64,000 nucleotides of DNA from Patiria pectinifera (taxonomy: Eukaryota; Echinodermata; Asteroidea; Valvatida; Asterinidae), in assembly GCA_029964075.1 (NCBI GenBank), contig CM057149.1, positions 9,000,465-9,064,464 of the forward strand, given 5' to 3'. The notes below the pieces were generated by a model. It saw only the letters and a program-made list of their open reading frames with translations. It did not search any database and was not told the DNA's origin. The position numbers and the translations under genes were made by a program. The first letter of the stretch is position 1. Every line of letters starts with the position of its first letter. This document shows, in pieces, positions 37,620 to 48,500 of the stretch.

Positions 37620-37904
37620 GATTGCACTTGTTGGACCGCTACATGTTTCTGTTTATGTGGATGCAAGACATTAATGGTAAAATTATTAGTGCATGGAGCA
37701 AGTGTTAGGTTTTTTTTAGGAATCTTTGGTCAAATGTTCATTTATCTACTTTTCACCTGGAAGGAAACACTTTAAAAAAGTGACATTCTGTATCTGTCTG
37801 TATCTGTATGGCTACGTTGCAGAAACCTATTCAGGCATTATCGCAACGGAGTACTGAGGTACTCAAGGCACTGGGAGTTATGTCTATAATTAGATGAATG
37901 AAGT

Positions 37905-38196
37905 GCATGAGAGATATGAGACCCATTATGTGGCACCAGGGTTTACAAGGTGCTGCGGCCACTGCCAGAAACACCGGGGCGAACCCCTTCTCTTAGCGAC
38001 CAGTGTTACTGGGTTCTTTAACGTGCATTACACAACACACGGGACCTACGGCTTTGCGTCCCATCCGAAGGACGAAGCAATAGTGGTAAAGTGCCTTGCT
38101 CAAGAGCACAAGCACCATGTTCCCACGGTCAGGATTCGAACCCGTGTACCACAGCACACGAGTCGAACACCGTAACCATTGGACCACAGCACCCCA
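37905..38196 (-). mobile_element. tRNA-derived SINE, minus strand
   Basis: Same family as 28215-28485. Minus-strand head 'gggtgctgtggtccaatggtta' with B-box 'gggttcgaatcc'. Its distal part ('agacccattatgt', 'aaggtgctgcggc') links it to 61530-61640 and, inverted, to 19240-19395. Confidence 0.8.
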
Positions 38197-38240
38197 CATT
38201 AATTTTTTTGTCCGTAGGCCTACGTATAGGGCTGGCCCAG

Positions 38241-39380
38241 CTTGAGTAACTCTAGCCCGACTGCGTCTGGCCGTACAGTACTATCGCAAGCTCTGTACTA
38301 CACAGCTTGCGCTAGTACTGTAAGGCTACTCCTAGAACTATGAGGCTCCGCGTGAGCGGAGCTCCGCTCACGCGGAGCCTCATAGTTCTAGGAGTACTGT
38401 AAGGCTAGCTGGAGTTACCCAGCTCTGAGTTTTATCATTGGGTTGTCATCTAGAGCTGGAGCTCATTTTTCTCAATAACGATAGTATAGGCAAAAAAAAA
38501 TTGGAAAATGTTGAATTTTGTCCCCGTTACACACTAGTTGCAACTGCAACTCACCCCAAACTTGCCTGGAATAACCATTACACAGGTCCTTGAAGTAAAA
38601 AACGATCCAGGATGAAGATTCAGCCCACAATTGCAGTGAAAACAGGAGGAATAACCGCTAACCTGACAACCTTGCGACCATGTCCACGAACGCCAATGGT
38701 TTGTGCACACAAAAAAATTGTGTACGATTGAATGGCGGTCGGTTACCGGTACCAGGCTGTCAACTAGTCGTTTTTGCCGGCTGGCGATTGGCTGTTGGCG
38801 CATGACGTCGCGCGGAAGCGTAACACCCGATGACTGTTTCATGCACTATCGGTTGCGGTTCCAGTACCGCAGCTGTGATGCGAGTGGTAAACTTAATATG
38901 AGTACATGAAACAGTCATCGGGTGTTACGCTTCCGCGCGACGTCATGCGCCAACAGCCAATCGCCAGCCGGCAAAAACGACTAGTTGACAGCCTGGTACC
39001 GGTAACCGACCGCCATTCAATCGTACACAATTTTTTTGTGTGCACAAACCATTGGCGTTCGTGGACATGGTCGCAAGGTTGTCAGGTTAGCGGTTATTCC
39101 TCCTGTTTTCACTGCAATTGTGGGCTGAATCTTCATCCTGGATCGTTTTTTACTTCAAGGACCTGTGTAATGGTTATTCCAGGCAAGTTTGGGGTGAGTT
39201 GCAGTTGCAATTAGTGTGTAACGGGGACAAAATTCAACATTTTCCAAATTTTTTTTGCCTATACTATCGTTTTTGAGAAAAATGAGCTCCAGCTCTAGAT
39301 GACAACCCAATGATAAAACTCAGAGCTGGGTAACTCCAGCTACTGTAAGGCCAGACGCAGTCGGGCTAGAGTTACTCCAG
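38241..39380. mobile_element. Long foldback element with near-identical arms
   Basis: Arms 38241-38845 and 38903-39380 are reverse complements around a spacer of about 57 bp. The stretches 38534-38842 and 38906-39214 match so well that they give identical 102-residue translations on opposite strands. Outer ends read 'cttgagtaactctagcccga' and, inverted, 'tcgggctagagttactccag'. The left arm is about 127 bp longer because of the nested hairpins at 38270-38400. No domain in the arm translation, so probably non-coding. Confidence 0.9.
38327..38396. repeat. 70-bp perfect palindrome nested in the foldback arm
   Basis: Both 35-base halves match exactly with no spacer; the centre lies between 38361 and 38362 (agcggag/ctccgct). 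A second hairpin with one mismatch lies just before it (about 38274-38320, 'acagtactatcgcaagct' against 'agcttgcgctagtactgt'). Both are absent from the right arm. Confidence 0.95.
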
Positions 39381-39719
39381 CCATCAGCTGACAAGTGACA
39401 CGCTCCATTTTCATTCATGTAACGCTGGAGGCATAACCTGTTCGTTAGAATGTGGTAGCATAGCAAGAGACCCTAAAAAATGGCCTCTCAAAAATTGTTA
39501 ATTTTCACCTCTAATATCCCACCCCAGAGTTCATTTACATACCTCATACATTCAGCGGTACAACTATACTAATGCAGGGCCACTACACTCTACATCCGCG
39601 CCTCCGTACCGTACCGTACGGCCCGCTGCGTGGTACGCGGTGGAGGCGGGATCGGGAGGCGTGGAGCCGGAGCCGAAGTCGATCTACCTCCGAGAATTGC
39701 GCCCTCTATCGGCGCGCGT

Positions 39720-39785
39720 CTCTGCGACTCCGCGACTCCGCGCCGCCTACGCGACTCCAGTGCTGCGACTCCGCGACTCCAGTGC
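39720..39785. repeat. GC-rich 'gcgactcc' short repeats
   Basis: Several 'gcgactccgcgactcc' units between the foldback and the 459-bp satellite. Confidence 0.7.
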
Positions 39786-39866
39786 CAGTGCCCCGCTTCT
39801 CTGCGACTCATCGTGAAAACTAATTGCACGAAATTCCAATATAATCCATTTTGTTTTTCTTGAGTA

Positions 39867-41330
39867 GTTCATCGGAAACGAGGTTGTTCTTTTTCTTCAC
39901 TTGTGCAGCATCCGTATTGATGCGTTGTTGAGACCACTATTTATGTGGCGCGCCCTCTATTATAGTGGTCTCGATCTCCACCACCAAGCCCGATTTGGGG
40001 CCAACAACTCAAGAAATACACGTTACATTAAAATGAATTTTGGTACACTCATTTGTCATGATGTTTGGCATCAAAAGATTTCATTTCATAAAAAAACGTC
40101 AATTAATCAAGCTATTATGACCGTAACAATACCGGATTTTATTTGCAACAAATACAATCCTAATGGAAGTCAACATGAATTTTTAACGTTTAAAACACTA
40201 GATTGTTACGATCATTATATTTATAGCTCCACGGTTTCTCACGCCATTCAAACTACTCATGCTACACATCGTGAAAACTAATTGCAAGAATTTTCAATTT
40301 AATCCATTTTGTATTTCTTGAGTAGTTCATCGGAAACGAGGTTGTTCTTTTTCTTCACTTGTTCAGCATCCGTATTGATGCGTTGTTGAGACCACTATTT
40401 ATGTGGCGCGCCCTCTATTATAGTGGTCTCGATCTCCACCACCAAACCCGAATTGGGGCCAACAACTCAAGAAATACACGTTACATTAAAATGAATTTTT
40501 GTACACTTATTCGTCATGATGTTTGGCATCAAAAGATTTCATTTCATAAAAAAACGTCAATTAATCAAGCTATTATGACCGTAACAATACCGGATTTTAT
40601 TTGCAATAAATGCAATCCTAATGTAAGTCAACATCGATTTTTAACGTTTAAAACACTAGATTGTTACGATCATATAATATTTATAGCTCCACGGTTTCTC
40701 ACGCCATTCAAACTACTCATGCTACACATCGTGAAAACTAATTGCACGAATTTTCAATTTAATCCATTTTGTATTTCTTGAGTAGTTCATCGGAAACGAG
40801 GTTGTTCTTTTTCTTCACTTGTTCAGCATCCGTATTGATGCGTTGTTGAGACCACTATTTATGTGGCGCGCCCTCTATTATAGTGGTCTCGATCTCCACC
40901 ACCAAACCCGAATCTGGGCCAACAACTCAAGAAATACACGTTACATTAAAATGAATTTTTGTACACTTATTCGTCATGATGTTTGGCATCAAAAGATTTC
41001 ATTTCATAAAAAACGTCAATTAATCAAGCTATTATGACCGTAACAATACCGGATTTTATTTGCAATAAATGCAATCCTAGTGGAAGTCAACATCGATTTT
41101 TAACGTTTAAAACGCTAGATTGTTACGATCATATTACATTTATAGCTCCATGGTTTCTCACGCCATTCAAACTACTCATGCTACACATCGTGAAAACTAA
41201 TTGCAAGAATTTTCAATTTAATCCATTTTGTATTTCTTGAGTAGTTCATCGGAAACGAGGTTGTTCTTTTTGTTCACTTGTGTTGATGTGTTGTTGAGAC
41301 CACTATTTATGTGGCGCGCCCCCTATTGAA
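39867..41330. repeat. Satellite, ~459-bp unit, 3.2 copies
   Basis: 'gttcatcggaaacgaggttg' occurs at 39867, 40325, 40785 and 41244, giving periods of 458, 460 and 459. Each unit has a hairpin, GAGACCACTAT ... ATAGTGGTCTC, around a GGCGCGCC core. Open frames of 126-140 codons run through units 1 and 2 and are broken in unit 3 by a 1-base change in an A-run; differences between units often change residues, so coding is doubtful. Confidence 0.95.
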
Positions 41331-41772
41331 CAAAACTTAAAATATTCTACGGCGTGCGGATGTAGGTTTTTCGGTTGTCAAGGGACTGGGGGGATCAAGT
41401 CTAAGCTATTGCATACATGTGGGGAATCCCCTTGATTTCTCATCGGAATTTGACAGAAATGCGGTCTTAATATTCGCATTAAAACGAAAACAATGCCGAT
41501 TGGATTGGTTTTGTATGTGTCGTAGCAATTCGGTGACAGTCATCGAGGCTTGTAAGTTGTAAGTCTGTAAAAGAAACATCATCAATCGCTGAATCAGCCA
41601 CAGGTACACGCACGCGTACGGCGATCACGCGTCACGGGTTTCTCTGGGGTGTGAATGATGATGGCTACGTACATGTAATTTTGTTAGTCCGAAAATTTGG
41701 GACTCTCAATAGACAATATTGTCTACGGCCCGGGTTGAGTAGCTCGTAAAGTATCATGCCTCATGGATAACC

Positions 41773-41924
41773 CAGGCATGCAACTTTTCCTCGGATCAGC
41801 TGATTTCCTCTTTTTTTTGACTTCCATGACTTCCACTGTACAAAGCTAAGTCATGGAAAGATTTGAATTTCCTCTTTTTTTGTGACTTCCCAACCAACCA
41901 ATCCCCAGTTCAGTTGCATGCCTG
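41773..41924. mobile_element. MITE, CAGGCATGCAAC termini, copy 1
   Basis: Ends CAGGCATGCAACT and AGTTGCATGCCTG are inverted copies. The interior shares 'cggatcagctgatttcctct' with the copy at 55929. About 0.8 kb upstream of the receptor gene. Confidence 0.8.
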
Positions 41925-42308
41925 ATAACCTCGTCTGCTCGTTTCACAAGGTGCGTGCCCATTTTCTGATAATAAACGAATGGTAATTTGATATTCTTAA
42001 TCTTATCTTATTCTGTGGACCTTCAATATCATGCTGATAAGAAGGCGATTGGGCGTCTAGACCTGGAGTACGGTTTTATTATATTATCAAGAAAGTGGAG
42101 TAAACGAATTCACAATGTACTAAGAACATCGTACACATGATACATGGCTTCCCTTTTTAATTGTCCTACCAATTCTACTACCTCCATGGTCATACATGTA
42201 TGATGTAATAGTAAAAACTTAAGCTTGTGGTTGGATGACTTTTGTCTTCTGTTTTATTGACTTGAAGGAAAGAATGATGCAATGTGAAGGAAATACTTTT
42301 GGTGTCTG

Positions 42309-42447
42309 GTAGTCCAAGTAACTAGGACTCTATGAATCGCCTTTTTAAACATTTGAACATGGTCGGGCTATATCGCCCAACCATTTCCAAATGTCGCCCA
42401 ACCACGTCCAGAAAAGGCGACTCGTAGAGTCCTAGTTACCTGGACCA
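42309..42447. mobile_element. MITE with 37-bp terminal inverted repeats
   Basis: The left end 'tagtccaagtaactaggactct' is mirrored by 'agagtcctagttacctggacca'. Only about 140 bp long. It ends about 145 bp before the receptor start codon, so it may lie in the promoter or 5' UTR. Confidence 0.75.
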
Positions 42448-42591
42448 GGCGTCTGGATACTACATTCTTTCCGACTTGAACACTGAGGACAAAACTACAA
42501 CTTGAAGTTAGTTGAACCACAGGTTTTAATATAAATTGATATTTTGAAGGTGATTGATGTTTGATGGCGTCTACGGTGGCCAGGTCATAAG

Positions 42592-45500
42592 ATGGATTTC
42601 TCAACCAATACTCTCCTGACTGAGGTCTTCAAGACTCCACTGATTAATCACCTGTCTATTGATCCAAGTTTGTTCGCTGCATTGGTGCAGTCAAACATCA
42701 TTTCAAGTGGTAAATATCAGTTTGCTTTACTTTTCATTAATAGAGTTTTAAAAAAGATTCATGTGTGATGTTACTCCTAAATTTGGAGAGATACTAGAGT
42801 TCCATATGCGGCCACCACTTTCTTTCAATAAATTTTGAAGTGCCAAAATGTTGCATCCAATATCGTTATTTTCTCCACTTTCCCTCCTCAACTCTCACCA
42901 TATTCTTCCCCACTCCTCTTGTTTCTTGTTAATCAGATACTTACTTAACAAACATTAATAGGAATTGAACCTAGAGAGCTCTCAAATTAAACATTAAAGC
43001 CCCTGTTACAGAACTGACAGAAGACAGATGGCGTGTTGCTTCTCATACATGTCCAATCTGGTCAGTTCGACTGTCTGAGCTTTTCTCCTGATGGAAGCCC
43101 TTCACTCTGAACGATTTAGCGCTGTGGCTTCCCAGTCATCCAATGGTATCTTGGCTGCCTTTAGCTGATGTTTAAGGACGTCCTTATACGGCAGTTTTGG
43201 GCCTCCTACTCATCGCTTTCCTTCAGAAAATTTGCCGTAGAATACAGCACGAGGGAGTCTGGACTCATCCATCCATACTAGATGCCCAGCCCGTCTCAAC
43301 TGGGCGGTAAGAAGCGTGGACTCAACACTTGGCAAATTTATTGTTCTTCATATTTTCCACTCCCACAGACCAGCATGAGAAGATCTTGACTGTTGCTTCA
43401 AATCCTGACAGGACTCGGTTGTTGCTATGGATGATTCACAATCATCCATCTGATGTTGTATCACAGTTTGTCTCAGCTCTGAAAAGTTCAGGTACAGTGG
43501 GATGGTCCATTTGTAGTGGCGGCAGTCCTAACTATGGTTGGGGAAGTCTATAGACTGCAGTCAGGCTGACGCCGTAAGAAATGCACTTAGAGTGACTCAA
43601 GGGAGTGCATAATACCGTACCTTTGTTCCTTCCTCCAACCAACAATCTGCAAATACTTCACAAACAACTCACAAAATTGGATTAAAAAAAAAACCTAAAT
43701 GTAGAAATCATTTTATTGATTCCTTTTAGGTCAAGGGTTTATTTGAAGAAATTCAATTAGCATGTAGGCTTGTATTGTTAGGCAACTACAAATGCACTGA
43801 AGATTGACCAGAGATCTGCAAAACATTTTTCGTAGAGTTTTATTTTTGATCAATCTCATCCCTTCGTGAATTATATGATCTAATTTTCCGTTTCGTTTGA
43901 AATGTTCTACCTTTTCTTATTACTGACAGACAACACATCAAACAAGCTACTAGCAGCCCTCATTGAGGGAGCCAGCAATATTCCAGAATATGGCAAAGAG
44001 CGTCGACAAATCAAGAAGTATTATGCCAAGCTTGTACAGGACATAGACCCCTCGGCAATGATCCCGTACCTCGGATATATTCCCCCTAATGTTAAAGAGA
44101 ACATCATGGGTATATGTGCCCGTGGTGACAGTGATCTTGCACGATGTATGTTACTTAATCTTACACTAAGAACGCTTCAGCCACAATGGTTCGATCAGTT
44201 TCTCGCTGCACTGGAGCAGACTGGACAAGCAAATGTGGCAAGGGATTTAAGAGCAGACTTCGAAAAAGAAGAAGGTACATGTATACATTTTGTTGCTTTG
44301 AAGAAGAAAAGAGTGCATGGGCATGTGTCTTCGTGGAGTTCGAGCCCATGGTCCAGTGGTTGCAGTGTTTGGCTTGCATGTGACAGTACATGGGTTTGAA
44401 CCCTGTCGGGGAACACAGTGCTTGTGTTCTTGGGCAAGACACTTTATTACAATTGCCTGGTGCCCACCCAACCAGGATAAAGAACCAGCAAGAGGTGTGT
44501 TAAAAACTAACCTAATGCCCCTCGCTTCTTGACTGCCGTTTTATTGGGAAGGATGATTTTGGTTTTGCAGCTCAAGTTGCCATGGAGATCCCAGCTGAGC
44601 CGGCCTTCTTTGGACAACCCAGATCACCTGACCTCAACCTGGACGCCTTGAGCTTAGAAGACAGGAGGATGGATAGAATGTCTTCAATGGAAATGAGAGC
44701 ATCAGGTAATAGTGATTCCTTATAGAGCCAGGATTTTGGGGCATCTTATAGCTGGGGGTTGGGGTTGGATATGGCCAAAACACCCCCCCCCCCCCTTTCC
44801 CCGCCCGGTCTCTGAAATGCATTGACAATGTTTGTATGAAATCTAGGATAGACATTCTTGCTTTGACAATCTGCAAGGTTTTAGCGGAGTCTGACAGCAT
44901 TTTGAAATTATGACCTCACAGGTTTTAAGGCTTCTGTCCAATGTGTCTAGTACACAGAAAACAGAAAAGGAGAGATTTTCGCAGTAACCTGTGTACAGCT
45001 GCAACTAGTAATTTTGGTGATATTGGTGTGGAAACGTCTAATCTGCAAAGCAGCAGTTCACAACTAGTTAAAGCTTGGCGGGGAAAAGGATCATGCTATG
45101 AAAGTCAGATAGTGGGGAAAAGTACAGACGAGAGTAGATTCCATGGGTGTTGCGAGGGGGGGGGGGGAAGGGACATGACATAATAATACAATAACAAATT
45201 ACCGAAACAGCCTTATATGTTTGTACACAAAAATAAGTAAATCTAGTTTGGGTTTTTTGGGTTTTTTTGCTTGCTAATGAAAACATTTCCTTTTTCTTGG
45301 CAGGTTCAAGCATGACTGGAAGGCAAAATCATTCAAATCATTCACAGCAAGAAAGACGCTCACAATCAATGGGTCCGCCTACATCGTAAGCATTCTTGAC
45401 CACACCCCTTTCTACTACCCCCCCCCAAATAAAATTGATATGGCATAAAATGCTGCTTTTCTAGTACCCAGCCAACTCTAACATTTTGGATATACATAGG

Positions 45501-48500
45501 GTGGGCGGTTGAAAATTTGTAATTATGTTTTGAAATTTCATTCATACACTGCTGAACCTTCAGCAGGATGTTCTTGAGGTTTTGAGGAATAATATACAAA
45601 ATCCACCCCCGAGGCCAATGTTGCCTGTTTCTAAATTTCAGAGTCTTGTCCAGTTCGGACTGGTTTTGACAGAACACATATAGTCAGATGTGGGGATCAA
45701 AAAGTGGAATTTATTTGTACTTCAAAGTTCACAGTGACATGAATATGGTATATTATTCAACTTGCATAAAGTAAAAATAGTAAAATAGTTGCCCGCAACA
45801 TGACATTCAACCAGTCATATTTTCGCCATGGAGTCTGGACACAAGTTCCGTCCCCCGCCCAACCTAATGGTGACGAAGAGAGACATACGTGTGATCAACA
45901 ATTAAAAACAAGTTGCTTATATTGCCCCGTTTGCCTACACTCTCAGATTTAGTCATGGGTGCTCTGCATCATGAGCTTTTGTGATTGGGGTATAGCACAG
46001 CATCATCTACCAATCTTGTGTCAAGTCCATATTGAAAACTGCCTGGATTTCCTTTTTTAACAATACAGTATTCCCCGGGATCGGTCACGGTCTTCAAGTA
46101 AACGCTCGAGACCAGGCCCTTCCAGAGAATCTTCAAGAAGTCCGAAGAGGCAAAGGACATTCCAAGACAAAATGGCATTGTTAAAGTGGAATAGAGGCAG
46201 ATCCAATCAGAGAGGTAAGCTTGAGACTATTGATTTCCAACACAGATAATTTTCGAGGGGACGGAGAGGCGTATATGCACTCAAGTCCAGCCGCGTCAGT
46301 ACCACAACCAAGCTCCAACTCATCAAGGCCCTGGTGGCCTCGCATCTCACGTATGGTTGCAGAACATGGACGGTCAAGGCAGCTAAAGCCAAATGCCGTG
46401 GTGCATTTGGTCAAAAGACGTGGGGACGCCTTCTCAGCCTTTCTTGGCAAGACATGGTGACAAAGGAGGATCTGGAACAATGTATACAGTGTTGTAAAAC
46501 AAGACTTGGAAAATCTCTGGTACTTTTGCAAACCTCTGAGATGAAAAGATGCAAAAGTACCAGAGATTCTGATAGAACGTAGGCTGTCCTGGCTGCAGTA
46601 AATGTCTACCATCGCAGAGATTAGTTTCTCAGACCAGCTCATTATATAACGTAAAGAAATGCTAATGTTAATTTGTGACATCGTAACCAGAACTTGTATT
46701 CTTCCAACTCTCAATAAGTTGAACACATTTCTATTCCGTCAAATTTCACCACAGAGCTTTCAGATGACCAAATTGTCTTCACATACTCATTACTTTTGGG
46801 GACTTTTAAAATTGCTGATGGTCATTTTTTTTCCCAAATAGGTCCAACAATCAATAATACAGTGTTCCAGCAGAATGTTCAGAACATCTACAACAACACC
46901 ACCAATAACAGCATGAATGTGAGCAACAGCCAAAATGTCCAAGCGATGGTGGGCGGTGAAGGCAATACAATGAGCATCGGGGACCGGAGAAATGACCCAA
47001 GCCCAACGCGTGGTAAGAAGGATTGAGAACGCATGATAATCTTGCTTTCTGGAATTGATGGGATTTTAGTCGTACTCTTCAGACCAAATTGTTTTTCGAA
47101 ATTTGTACATTTATGGACAGAAAATGTGTTAATTGCAACAAATTTCCCAACATTGTTTTGCAAACTTTGTGAAAATTCCTTCAAAAAGTTCTTTGACTTT
47201 ATGAGTTGCTTGACTGTTAAAAAAATTTCAATCTAACCTTGCCAATTATGTCAGTTGAGAACTGTGTCTGGTTCCTCAGGGAACTGAAATTGTGTCAAAA
47301 ATGACTTATTGGCACGACTAGCAGAGGTAATAATACAATAAATGCATGCACTGCACTAGTCGCCATGCCCACTTTGAAGATGTAGTGTCTGATCCCCCCC
47401 CCCCCCCCTCTCAAAAAGAAATAGTTTTACTTCTAACTTGCTTTCTAAGCAATGCAAAAATTATTCACTTTTGACTGGCAAAGTTTGAATGCTATAGACC
47501 GGTTCCCACCCCCTTTCAGAATTAATAGTGTAGGAACTTAGAACCAGTCTTCTTGCAGCTGGTGGATCTGTTTGTGCATAGAAGCAACCTAGACTAAAAG
47601 TCTGTTTCAGAGGGTATTGAACAACACCCCTAAATATAAAAAAAACCATTTCTTTAAACTAAACTTATAAGTGGAAAGTTCGTAAGGAAAAAAAAAAGAG
47701 TTTCTTGAAAATCACAAACAATATATCTTTACTAGGACAGAGAGTACAAAATCATACAACAGCTTGTAGGAACATCTCGTGAGCTTGACAGAGTCTTAAA
47801 TTGCCTATTGGTCTTTTTAGGAAGAGAAGCGGATTTACAGCAGTGCAGACGGCCAGCAGGCGAGGATGAGCCAGATCATGCAAAAGTGCCCAGATATGAC
47901 GATGAAGTAGGCGACATGCATGGACCACCATTGGACAACGGTCACAAACCCCCGGACTGTAGTAAGATTATAAATCTATCACATGTCTTTCTCGTAATGC
48001 CGTCGTGTGTCACATGATGAGAATCGGGAAGGGGGTGTGGCAAGGCATCCCCATAAAGATACATTTGAAATGTGTTGGAAAACATATAACTCTCAGAGAT
48101 GTCAAGTTATATTTAGCTTGAATTATACCCTTTTGTACTTTCAGTCCCCTTTGGGAGAATATTGGATGAGTTGTTAATGGTTGATATTTTTGCCCGCCAA
48201 AGATGATCACCCCTGAATGAAGTCCTGAAGCCCATTGCCATTTTGGAAAATGATCCCTCCACCCCATTGCAAATATAACAATTTTCGGGTCAAATTTCAT
48301 TCCAAATTTTTCGAAAATACATGTCCAAAAGGGTACTATGATTTTATACTATTTCAAAGATAAGGCCAAACAAAACGTCTTTGGTTTCTGGTATGAAACC
48401 TTACTTTTTTTCTTCTTTAAATGTCGGCTGATGACTGCAAATGGTGCTCGACTAAATTTAGTGCAAAATATGTGGGAGCCCAGAGAGGCCACATAAAGCT

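Noticed and set aside
38534..39214. Two identical 102-residue open frames on opposite strands as a duplicated gene
   Set aside because: They are the two arms of the foldback element and have no recognisable domain.
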